5,575 nt of DNA from Nitrosarchaeum sp. (GCA_009697485.1 SICY01000063.1:1-5575), one strand, 5' to 3'. Shown: positions 1 through 4,515, numbered from the stretch's first letter. Made by a program: numbers and translations. The notes: generated by a model not told the origin, from the sequence alone.

Positions 1-234
1 ATGGTAATTGATGAGATTCCGGATATTTTTCATGTTGGTCATGTCCATAGGGCAGAACTAGATATGTACAAAGGAATTCTTTTGTTAAATTCTGGTTCTT
101 GGCAAAAACAGACTCCATTTCAAGCTAGTGTTGGAATGACTCCAAATCCTGGAATAGCACTTATGGTAAATTTGAAGACTTTCAAAGTTTATCATGAAAA
201 TTATAATTCTAATAAATTAAATAATATCCTGTAA
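1..234 (+). CDS. polB: DNA polymerase D small subunit DP1, C-terminal fragment
   Basis: Only the last 77 residues are in the window; the 5' part lies upstream, and the ATG at position 1 is an internal Met, since the family is several hundred residues long. DP1 is the small subunit of the archaeal replicative polymerase PolD and carries an Mre11-like 3'-5' proofreading exonuclease of the calcineurin-type phosphoesterase fold. Visible here is the last metal-binding motif of that fold, GHVH (residues 13-16 of the fragment). It is followed by a strand/turn segment typical of the DP1 C-terminus (KGILLLNSGSWQKQTPFQ, residues 24-41). The TAA stop at 232-234 lies inside the 3' end of the convergent orc1/cdc6 gene (18-bp overlap). 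The partner subunit DP2 starts at 4516 on the same strand, so the two genes flank the origin region instead of forming a DP1-DP2 operon as in some Euryarchaeota. The identification rests on these motifs and on the genomic partners. Confidence 0.9.
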   Translation: MVIDEIPDIFHVGHVHRAELDMYKGILLLNSGSWQKQTPFQASVGMTPNPGIALMVNLKTFKVYHENYNSNKLNNIL

Positions 235-1419
235 AGTTAGATCGTCTTTGAAGGTTTTTTTGATCATCTCAGATGAGATTGTAAGTTTGTATTTTTTTGT
301 CCTTCCATGTATTCCTTGATGAATTAGTCTTCCAGTAATGATTCCAGATAATTCAATTTCACTAAGCATTTGAGTAACTCGTCTTTGTGTCAATTCATCT
401 CGTCCTACTACTTTGCACAATCCTTTGTAAGATAAATAAATCTCCCCTGTAGATGACCCTCCTGCCTTCATTATTGCAAGAATAACGAGCTTTTCATGGA
501 GAGGGTATGATTTTAGAGATGTTTCTTCTTTATTTTCTTCAATTTTTAGAGATGCTTCTCTTACATGATCTTCTGTAACTTTGTCTGATTGTTGTCTTTC
601 GGCAATTTCTCCTGCAACACGAATTAGGTCAATTGCTCTTCTGGCATCCCCATGTTCACCACCAGCCAGGGCTGCACAAAGGTTCAATGCTGAGTCTGCC
701 ACTGAATTAGGAATAAATGCCTCTTTGATTCGTTCCTCTAGTATTTTTTTGATTTGTTCTACATTATAATTTGTAAAAACCACCTCTTCTTCGCCTAGGC
801 TACTGATTACTCTAGGATCAAGTTTTTCTTTGAATGTAAGATCGTTTGAAATTCCTACCAAAGTCAACGAGCCTTGTTTTAGACGCTCATTTGCTCTGGT
901 TAGTTGATACAAGATGTCTTTGCCTGTTTTGGATACTAGTTGTGCAAGATAGTCAATTTCATCAATAACAAAGATTGCATTAATTTTAGATTCATCTATA
1001 CTGGTTAGTATTCGTTTGAAGACTTCACTGATTGCTAGACCTGTACTTGGTAATTTATCATCCTTTATTCCTAATTGCCGCCCAAAGCTTACCAATAACC
1101 CATAAAGAGTTGTTTCTTCTTTAGAATTTGAATAAACTAGTTTAATTGGGAATTTTGATTTTTCTACCCTGTCTTGAATTTTATTAAGTACTTTTTTCAC
1201 TACAAGGGTTTTTCCAGTTCCAGGTTTGCCGTATACTAGTAAATTTGAAGGCCTTGAATGTTTAAGGATAGGTAGTAATGATTGTGTTACCTGTTCCTGT
1301 TCAGAAGTTCTATGTTGAATAGTGTTGGGAATATATGTAAAATGAAGAATATCTCTGTTTTTAATTATTGACTTACCAGATTCAGCTGCATCAAGTAATC
1401 TATCAATTGGATCAGACAT
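217..1419 (-). CDS. cdc6: Orc1/Cdc6 replication initiator (AAA+ ATPase)
   Basis: 400-aa archaeal Orc1/Cdc6, which binds ORB elements at the origin, melts DNA with ATP and recruits MCM. In ATG numbering the AAA+ domain shows Walker A GKPGTGKT (64-71), Walker B FVIDEID (150-156), sensor 1 in LVGISND (about 187-193) and the sensor 2 region GDARRAID (257-264). The C-terminal winged helix (about 306-383) has a recognition-helix region DELTQRRVTQMLSEIELSG and a basic wing GRTKKYKL. Length is normal for the family. A GTG two codons upstream (1425) is in frame, but AGGTG at 1431-1427 on the minus strand lies 7 nt before the ATG at 1419, so I chose that ATG. The gene reads away from the ORB-containing intergenic region, the usual arrangement for an initiator gene next to its cognate origin. 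Its 3' end overlaps DP1 by 18 bp. Confidence 0.96.
   Translation of the reverse strand: MSDPIDRLLDAAESGKSIIKNRDILHFTYIPNTIQHRTSEQEQVTQSLLPILKHSRPSNLLVYGKPGTGKTLVVKKVLNKIQDRVEKSKFPIKLVYSNSKEETTLYGLLVSFGRQLGIKDDKLPSTGLAISEVFKRILTSIDESKINAIFVIDEIDYLAQLVSKTGKDILYQLTRANERLKQGSLTLVGISNDLTFKEKLDPRVISSLGEEEVVFTNYNVEQIKKILEERIKEAFIPNSVADSALNLCAALAGGEHGDARRAIDLIRVAGEIAERQQSDKVTEDHVREASLKIEENKEETSLKSYPLHEKLVILAIMKAGGSSTGEIYLSYKGLCKVVGRDELTQRRVTQMLSEIELSGIITGRLIHQGIHGRTKKYKLTISSEMIKKTFKDDLTLQDII
255..261 (+). terminator. Oligo-T tract, possible DP1 terminator
   Basis: Seven consecutive T residues lie about 20 bp past the DP1 stop. Archaeal RNA polymerase terminates at U-rich tracts without needing a hairpin. 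The tract falls inside the orc1/cdc6 coding sequence (codons near its C-terminus), so coding constraint is an alternative explanation. For the opposite direction, the U-rich minus-strand sequence over about 195-216 inside DP1 could serve orc1/cdc6. Confidence 0.3.
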
Positions 1420-1426
1420 ACTCACA

Positions 1427-1431
1427 CACCT
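1427..1431 (-). promoter_or_regulatory. Shine-Dalgarno-like site of orc1/cdc6
   Basis: The minus strand reads AGGTG followed by TGTGAGT and ATG (7-nt spacing). AGGTG is complementary to the conserved archaeal 16S rRNA tail (CACCT). It favours the ATG at 1419 over the GTG at 1425, and implies that this transcript has a leader, unlike the seemingly leaderless genes nearby. Confidence 0.5.
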
Positions 1432-1498
1432 ATGTTTCTACTCAATAGTAACATAATGATATCTGAATTTAGAGAGTAAAGAAGAGAATAGTTATTCT

Positions 1499-1567
1499 AG
1501 TTTAGTTTGTAATTAATTATTTTTAGTTAGATTTTAGATTTCCAATAAAAAAAAATAAAGAAAAAGA
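1499..1567. other. AT-rich tract, candidate duplex unwinding element
   Basis: About 85% A+T by my count. It contains T-rich TTTAGTT/TTAGATTTTAGATTT repeats and a run of nine A residues around 1546-1554, flanked by more A-rich sequence. It directly abuts degenerate ORB A. The stretch between A and B (1588-1666) is also AT-rich (about 75%) and is the alternative unwinding site, since the G-strings of all three ORB-like sites point into it. Confidence 0.45.
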
Positions 1568-1587
1568 TAGAGTGGAAAGGAAGGTGT
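1568..1587 (+). repeat. Degenerate ORB-like element A
   Basis: The plus strand reads TAGAGTGGAAAGGAAGGTGT. It matches the minus-strand core of ORB copy C at 16 of 20 positions and includes the invariant-looking AGTGGAAA. Its G-rich end points right, towards copies B and C, whose G-strings point left, so the three sites face each other. The weaker match makes this less certain than the other two. Confidence 0.5.
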
Positions 1588-1590
1588 GTG

Positions 1591-1605
1591 GGTTTAATCT
1601 AAACC
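1591..1605. repeat. Inverted repeat GGTTTA-ATC-TAAACC
   Basis: A perfect 6-bp inverted repeat with a 3-nt spacer, 3 bp past the G-rich end of ORB-like site A. It may be a protein site or a small cruciform at the edge of the melting region. Role unknown. Confidence 0.4.
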
Positions 1606-1666
1606 AAACATAATGTTAACAAATTGTTAATTTCCTATTAAGAAAACTTCCAAAAAGGTCATTTTT

Positions 1667-1689
1667 ACCCCTTTATTTCCATTCCAGGC
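1667..1689 (-). repeat. ORB-like element B
   Basis: The minus-strand core reads TGGAATGGAAATAAAGGGGT (1686-1667), followed towards 1689 by GCC on the outer side. It is identical to copy C over 23 bp except for one base (1682 versus 1744). The TGGAAA core plus GGGG string resembles archaeal origin recognition boxes, which Orc1/Cdc6 binds with its winged helix and AAA+ domain. Confidence 0.75.
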
Positions 1690-1728
1690 GTTAAGATTGA
1701 TGTTAACACTGTGAATATCTCAAAATAG

Positions 1729-1751
1729 ACCCCTTTATTTCCACTCCAGGC
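1729..1751 (-). repeat. ORB-like element C
   Basis: The minus-strand core is TGGAGTGGAAATAAAGGGGT (1748-1729), with the same orientation as copy B and a start-to-start distance of 62 bp, close to six helical turns. Initiator molecules on B and C would therefore lie on nearly the same DNA face. Sequence outside the 23 bp diverges, which argues for a selected protein site and not a recent duplication. Confidence 0.75.
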
Positions 1752-1811
1752 ATGAGTTAGGGGGATGAGAATATGGTGTAATTATTGACGTTGTTAATAA
1801 CAAAAAACATA

Positions 1812-1826
1812 CTAGGCATGGCCTAG
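1812..1826. repeat. Inverted repeat CTAGGC-ATG-GCCTAG
   Basis: A perfect 6-bp inverted repeat with a 3-nt spacer. CTAGGCA is repeated directly at 1812-1818 and 1823-1829. It is GC-richer than its surroundings and lies 9 bp before the TGTTAACA copy at 1835. Possible operator or origin-accessory site; function not inferable. Confidence 0.35.
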
Positions 1827-1911
1827 GCAGTCAATGTTAACAAACCTCCTAGTTAACAAATATTCTGGGATCAATTGAACTGTTAACACTAGATCCTCAT
1901 AGATCTTAAAG

Positions 1912-2295
1912 ATGGCTAAGAAACGTATTCGAATTGATATGGAAGATACTGATGGAGCACGATATGACATCAAATTAGAAGGTAATGTCACTCGAGAAAA
2001 GGTTCTAAAAATATTTGAAATGATGGATTTAATGAACATAGAAGAACAAGAGACCACTAATATGGATTCAATAGGCTCAAAAATATGGCATATTGTAGAT
2101 AAATTCTTCCCGATGGGAAAGTTCACATCTACAAACATACTTGAAAAATATGAAGACGAATATAACGAGCCTGTTAAACTCAGCATAATCTCTACATATT
2201 TATCCAGATTTTCTACTAAAGGTAAGATGGATAGAATTAGAACTGGTCGTGAATGGACATATCAGGCCATAAAACTTAGTCAAAAACAACAATAA
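1912..2295 (+). CDS. Origin-adjacent winged-helix protein, function unknown
   Basis: 127 aa, lysine-rich at both ends. I do not recognise a named family. The N-terminal part (about 4-35) looks like a short beta segment (RIRIDMEDTDGARYDIKLEG) followed by a helix with MMDLMN. Residues 54-120 look like a winged helix: helix KIWHIVDKFFP, helix FTSTNILEKYEDEY, recognition helix PVKLSIISTYLSRF, and a wing with basic residues KGKMDRIRTGREWTYQ. No membrane segment or signal peptide. The start ATG has no Shine-Dalgarno match. The palindrome TGTTAACA is centred about 27 bp upstream, where a leaderless archaeal promoter would have its TATA box, so self-regulation is plausible. Position beside the origin recalls the Sulfolobus winged-helix initiator WhiP, encoded next to one of its origins, but I see no sequence basis for homology. 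Ends 1 bp from the convergent AbrB-like gene. Confidence 0.8.
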   Translation: MAKKRIRIDMEDTDGARYDIKLEGNVTREKVLKIFEMMDLMNIEEQETTNMDSIGSKIWHIVDKFFPMGKFTSTNILEKYEDEYNEPVKLSIISTYLSRFSTKGKMDRIRTGREWTYQAIKLSQKQQ

Positions 2296-2296
2296 A

Positions 2297-2458
2297 TTAA
2301 GAAATTGTAATTTTTCGTACTATGAGACGATCCTTACCTAAGATTACTTTGACATATTCCCCCTTCTGAATATCCATGTATTTTCGAAATTGTTTTGGAA
2401 TGGAAATGGTTCCTGCAGACGTGATTTTTACTAATAACTCATTTTCTTGTATTGACAT
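2297..2458 (-). CDS. AbrB/SpoVT-type swapped-hairpin DNA-binding protein
   Basis: 53-aa ORF, ATG at 2458 and TAA at 2297. The protein is essentially one AbrB/MazE-like domain: a strand LLVKITSAGTISIPKQFRKYM (residues 8-28), then DIQKGEYVKVIL and DRLIVRKI. The TISIPKQFRK segment followed by IQKGEYVKV is the hallmark of this fold, in which two chains swap hairpins to form a DNA-binding dimer. Such proteins act as transition-state regulators, antitoxins or chromatin-like factors in archaea. No toxin gene neighbours it, so an antitoxin role is not supported. A TATATATA box centred about 26 bp upstream of the ATG suggests a leaderless transcript. Its stop is separated by a single base from that of the convergent winged-helix gene. 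Confidence 0.85.
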   Translation of the reverse strand: MSIQENELLVKITSAGTISIPKQFRKYMDIQKGEYVKVILGKDRLIVRKITIS

Positions 2459-2479
2459 AATACTATTATAATTTCATAA

Positions 2480-2487
2480 TATATATA
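2480..2487 (-). promoter_or_regulatory. TATA box of the AbrB-like gene
   Basis: TATATATA, centred about 26 bp before the ATG at 2458, the spacing expected between an archaeal TATA box and a start site coinciding with the ATG. The surroundings are extremely AT-rich, so exact placement is uncertain. Confidence 0.45.
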
Positions 2488-2539
2488 ATTTAATATTTTT
2501 ATTTTTTAATAAACTATAATAAAAACTACATTTTCTGAC

Positions 2540-2558
2540 CTATTTTTTGATAAAATAG
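2540..2558. terminator. AT-rich inverted repeat in the 2459-2591 spacer
   Basis: CTATTTT and AAAATAG form a perfect 7-bp inverted repeat around a 5-nt loop, 34 bp past the end of the minus-strand gene ending at 2592. On the minus strand, U-rich sequence follows at about 2526-2510. It may help end that transcript before the AbrB promoter, but the stem is weak and archaeal termination does not need it. The rest of this 133-bp spacer shows only AT-rich sequence and the AbrB TATA box. Confidence 0.3.
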
Positions 2559-2591
2559 ACTAAAACTAATCTTGTGAAACATAGAAATTGA

Positions 2592-3197
2592 TTATATAAT
2601 TATAGAATTGACTTGTATCATTTCTATCTTTTCTTTTCCTTTTTTTGTAATTGAATAAGTATATGGTTTTGTATTGGTGTTTCTTTGAACATAACCATCC
2701 TCAAATAATTTCTTCATTAATCTTGAAGTATGCTCTCTACTTCGCTTCAATGTGATTTGTATGTCACGTGATGTCATAGCTTTGTTTGTGATTAGATGCA
2801 ACACATAGTCTGTTGCATTATTATGATCTAAATTAGGCATACGAATAGAAACAGACTCCTCTTTATTCGTAATTTCTGTCTTTATTAGAGGCTCAATAAG
2901 TTTTTCTACAACTTGATTATTTTTAGCTAATTTCTCTAGGAACTGCTTTAATTCTAGATTAGGATCTTCAGTTTTTTGTTCAAAATCTTGTATCTCTATT
3001 GCATCTAGGCGTATTTTCATATCAATTAACTGTCTTTCATAATATTCTAAACGCTCCAACTGTGATGAATCTATTACCTCACTCTTAGTTTTGATGAATG
3101 GACGTATTTTGTAATAACTATACAAGCCTACCAAACCTACAACAAATGAGACTATTACACCTAGAATTACTTCTGGTTCAGGAATTTCTATTAACAT
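2592..3197 (-). CDS. Membrane-anchored coiled-coil winged-helix protein
   Basis: 201 aa from the ATG at 3197 (a GTG directly before it at 3200 is in frame but less likely). One hydrophobic segment spans about residues 10-29 (VILGVIVSFVVGLVGLYSYY), with an acidic short N-terminus before it and KIRPFIKTK after it. By the positive-inside rule the rest is cytoplasmic. Residues 45-110 are charged and heptad-like, a probable coiled coil (LERLEYYERQLIDMKIRLDAIEI and LKQFLEKLAK). The C-terminus, about 127-192, looks like a MarR/ArsR-type winged helix: YVLHLITNKA, MTSRDIQITL, recognition helix SREHTSRLMKKLFEDGYV, wing QRNTNTKPYTYSITKKGKEKI. It may be a regulator or DNA tether at the membrane. No sensor domain faces outside, since only about 9 residues precede the helix. 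Family name unknown to me. Confidence 0.88.
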   Translation of the reverse strand: MLIEIPEPEVILGVIVSFVVGLVGLYSYYKIRPFIKTKSEVIDSSQLERLEYYERQLIDMKIRLDAIEIQDFEQKTEDPNLELKQFLEKLAKNNQVVEKLIEPLIKTEITNKEESVSIRMPNLDHNNATDYVLHLITNKAMTSRDIQITLKRSREHTSRLMKKLFEDGYVQRNTNTKPYTYSITKKGKEKIEMIQVNSIII

Positions 3198-3223
3198 CAC
3201 AAAAATTATTCATATGTTGTGAT
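3196..3223. promoter_or_regulatory. Dyad over the start of the membrane winged-helix gene
   Basis: ATCACAA (3196-3202) and TTGTGAT (3217-3223) form a perfect 7-bp inverted repeat with a 14-nt spacer. One arm covers the ATG and the other abuts a weak TATA-like ATAAAT (minus strand, 3227-3222) about 27 bp upstream. This geometry suits an operator that would block a leaderless promoter, perhaps bound by the gene's own winged helix. Confidence 0.35.
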
Positions 3224-3323
3224 TTATCGTGATTGAATAATATTATTTCACACTTTAGATTAACAAAAACACACTTTACATCACAAAAAATTCAATCATA
3301 TAATACAACTCTAAATGATAATA
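3198..3323. repeat. Repeat-rich spacer upstream of the membrane winged-helix gene
   Basis: This 126-bp spacer between two minus-strand genes contains several repeats. CACACTTTA occurs at 3249-3257 and 3270-3278, exactly 21 bp apart (two helical turns). ACATCACAAAAA occurs at 3194-3205 and 3278-3289. A 9-bp inverted repeat pairs TGATTGAAT (3230-3238) with ATTCAATCA (3290-3298). ATCACA recurs at 3323-3328. No ORF or RNA gene is evident. The density of ATCACA-type elements suggests regulator binding. Confidence 0.4.
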
Positions 3324-3686
3324 TCACACATTGCATGCCTGACGTATCAATCTATCAATCACATTGATGACCTCATCTTCTCTTTCAGGGAATATATCAC
3401 TCTCATTTATCACATGTATCTGCTCCGAGAGTTTTGATATCACATCAATATCATCAGGTAAAAGTATACCTAAACCACGTAAAAGTATGATTGAATAAAA
3501 TAATGCTATTAATTTGTCTCTAGACTGACCAACTTGTCTGTAATACGCGCCTTTAGTAATAGTAAATTTAGAGTTTAGAAGATCTTTCTGATTTAAAATA
3601 ATTTCAATTTGTCGTTCTGTAAATAATGATTTTTTGATAATTTGACGAATAATATTATTAAAATTAGATTTTTCAAACTCTACCAT
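3324..3686 (-). CDS. Small HTH-like protein of unknown function
   Basis: 120 aa, soluble by appearance, with no signal peptide. I do not recognise a named family. Residues 11-36 (IIRQIIKKSLFTERQIEIILNQKD) contain a FTERQIEIIL segment like the opening of LuxR/sigma-type helix-turn-helix domains. Residues 43-76 (ITKGAYYRQVGQSRDKLIALFY then SIILLRGLGILL) look like a turn, a polar recognition-type helix and a hydrophobic helix. The C-terminus is acidic and helical and ends in RLIRQACNV. DNA binding is inference. The start ATG at 3686 is preceded by a TATACA/TGTATA dyad at 3690-3705. The gene is divergent from GGGP synthase across only 64 bp, so the two probably share regulatory DNA. It may be cotranscribed with the downstream membrane winged-helix gene, though the 126-bp spacer makes this uncertain. 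Confidence 0.8.
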   Translation of the reverse strand: MVEFEKSNFNNIIRQIIKKSLFTERQIEIILNQKDLLNSKFTITKGAYYRQVGQSRDKLIALFYSIILLRGLGILLPDDIDVISKLSEQIHVINESDIFPEREDEVINVIDRLIRQACNV

Positions 3687-3689
3687 AGC

Positions 3690-3705
3690 TATACAAATCT
3701 GTATA
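3690..3705. promoter_or_regulatory. TATACA-AATC-TGTATA dyad, candidate operator
   Basis: A perfect 6-bp inverted repeat with a 4-nt spacer, 4 bp upstream of the ATG at 3686 on the minus strand. It lies where an RNA start or 5' leader would be and could be an operator for self-regulation of the HTH-like gene. AT-rich composition makes chance dyads possible. Confidence 0.35.
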
Positions 3706-3722
3706 CCTCACTACAATTAAAC

Positions 3723-3728
3723 TTTAAA
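3723..3728 (+). promoter_or_regulatory. TATA box of GGGP synthase, possibly bidirectional
   Basis: TTTAAA, within CTTTAAAG, is centred about 25 bp before the ATG at 3751. This is consistent with a leaderless archaeal transcript, and no Shine-Dalgarno match precedes the ATG. Because TTTAAA is a palindrome it could also serve the divergent gene, whose ATG is about 40 bp away on the other side and would then have a leader of roughly 15 nt. Confidence 0.5.
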
Positions 3729-3750
3729 GAGTCATTTACAAACCCCTGTT

Positions 3751-4503
3751 ATGACTGGAAATAAAGTTGAATTATTCCTAAAATCTGAACTAAAAAAGAA
3801 AAATGCATTACTGTTTGTACTAATTGATTCTGAAGTCTCAAAGTTAGAATCTTCACGAAAACTTGCTCAAGATGTTGAAAAGATAGGAGCCTCTGCTATA
3901 CTAGTAGGCGGTTCATCCACAACGGATCAAATTGAAATGGCTCAGGTAGTCAAAGGTATCAAAAAAGGTATTAAAATACCAATTATTCTCTTTCCTGGAA
4001 ACGTCACTGGAGTAGTGCCTAATGCTGATGCAATTCTTTTTAGTTCATTAATGAATTCAGAAAATCCATATTTTATTACTCAGGCACAAGCATTAGGAGC
4101 ACCAACTGTTCTTAAATTTGGATTAGAACCATTACCAACAGCATATTTGGTTATTGGAGATGGAACTTCCGCATGGTTTGTAGGTTCTGCAAGGGGAATT
4201 CCATTTGAAAAACCAAAAATCGCTGCAGCATATGCACTTGCAGCACAATTTCTTGGAATGAGATTTGTCTACTTGGAAGCAGGTTCAGGAGCAAAATCTA
4301 GTGTTACACCAGAGATGGTTAAAACAGTAAGAAAAGCCTTTAATGGATTTTTGATAGTGGGTGGTGGAATTAGAGATATCAAAACTGCAACCAACCTAGT
4401 CAAAGCGGGAGCCGATGCCCTAGTTATTGGAACCTTTCTAGAGAAAGGTGGAAGTGTTAAGAAACTAGCAGAAATAGCAAAAGCAATTCAAAGAAGCAAG
4501 TAA
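3751..4503 (+). CDS. Geranylgeranylglyceryl phosphate synthase
   Basis: 250 aa TIM-barrel prenyltransferase that joins geranylgeranyl diphosphate to sn-glycerol-1-phosphate, forming the first ether bond of archaeal membrane lipids. Motifs in order: LIDSE (24-28, metal/diphosphate site), LVGGSS (51-56), IILFPGN (78-84), ILFSSLMNSENP (95-106), YLEAGSGA (174-181), GGGIRD (204-209) and GADALVIGT (220-228). The YLEAGSGA and GGGIR segments bind the glycerol phosphate. Overall it resembles the larger archaeal group II enzymes. Length is normal, and nothing is missing at either end. The ATG is supported by a TATA box about 25 bp upstream. The stop is 12 bp before DP2, so the two genes are likely cotranscribed, linking membrane lipid and replicative polymerase expression; a functional reason is not apparent. 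Confidence 0.95.
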   Translation: MTGNKVELFLKSELKKKNALLFVLIDSEVSKLESSRKLAQDVEKIGASAILVGGSSTTDQIEMAQVVKGIKKGIKIPIILFPGNVTGVVPNADAILFSSLMNSENPYFITQAQALGAPTVLKFGLEPLPTAYLVIGDGTSAWFVGSARGIPFEKPKIAAAYALAAQFLGMRFVYLEAGSGAKSSVTPEMVKTVRKAFNGFLIVGGGIRDIKTATNLVKAGADALVIGTFLEKGGSVKKLAEIAKAIQRSK

Positions 4504-4515
4504 TAGGATTGTATT

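Larger units (their letters stand above)
1614..1888. repeat. TGTTAACA palindrome family in the origin region
   Basis: Perfect 8-bp palindrome TGTTAACA at 1614-1621, 1701-1708, 1835-1842 and 1881-1888, plus AGTTAACA at 1851-1858. Related half-sites are TGTTAAT at 1625-1631 and a 13-bp palindrome TTGTTA-A-TAACAA at 1791-1803. I saw no further GTTAAC elsewhere in the window. Four exact 8-mers in under 300 bp is far above chance for this base composition. They sit between and beside the ORB-like sites, and the last lies 24-31 bp before the ATG of the next gene. Probably sites for a dimeric DNA-binding protein; which one is unknown. Confidence 0.6.
1420..1911. other. Probable chromosomal replication origin (oriC)
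   Basis: A 492-bp gene-free region lies between divergent orc1/cdc6 and a winged-helix gene. Three signals support an origin. First, two near-identical 23-bp repeats at 1667-1689 and 1729-1751, whose minus strand matches the ORB layout (GGA/TGGAAA dyad-like core followed by a GGGG string), with a degenerate inverted copy at 1568-1587. Second, a tract at 1499-1567 with about 85% A+T by my count, suited to duplex unwinding. Third, dense short palindromes, including a TGTTAACA family. The adjacent initiator gene and the flanking PolD subunit genes add context. No ORF with a plausible product fills the region on either strand. Origin function is inference; replication initiation was not observed. 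Confidence 0.8.

Noticed and set aside
581..769. 62-codon plus-strand open frame inside orc1/cdc6
   Set aside because: Antisense to strongly conserved AAA+ coding sequence; low-complexity translation with no motif and no promoter.
1420..1425. GTG at 1425 as the orc1/cdc6 start
   Set aside because: The ATG two codons later has a Shine-Dalgarno-like AGGTG at 7-nt spacing, whereas for the GTG the AGGTG would be almost adjacent.
1485..1498. AGAATA-GT-TATTCT palindrome as an operator of orc1/cdc6
   Set aside because: A single short AT-rich dyad about 70 bp upstream of the start, with no second copy; chance is a fair explanation in this composition.
1667..1751. CRISPR-like repeat-spacer unit
   Set aside because: Only two full copies, non-repeating context, core matches the ORB architecture, and no cas genes nearby.
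1757..1766. GTTAGGGGGA G-run as a fourth ORB-like site
   Set aside because: It has a G-string but lacks the TGGAAA core at the proper distance.
1812..2186. 124-codon minus-strand open frame over the winged-helix gene
   Set aside because: Antisense shadow; its Ser/Ile/Phe-rich translation looks like the reverse of an AT-rich gene, and the plus-strand protein has a coherent fold and start.
2297..2458. AbrB-like protein as the antitoxin of a toxin-antitoxin pair
   Set aside because: No PIN, MazF/PemK or other toxin-like ORF is adjacent on the same strand; upstream is a 133-bp AT-rich spacer and then the membrane winged-helix gene.
3198..3200. GTG at 3200 as the start of the membrane winged-helix gene
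   Set aside because: It adds only one residue before an ATG, and the TATA-like and dyad geometry fits the ATG at 3197.
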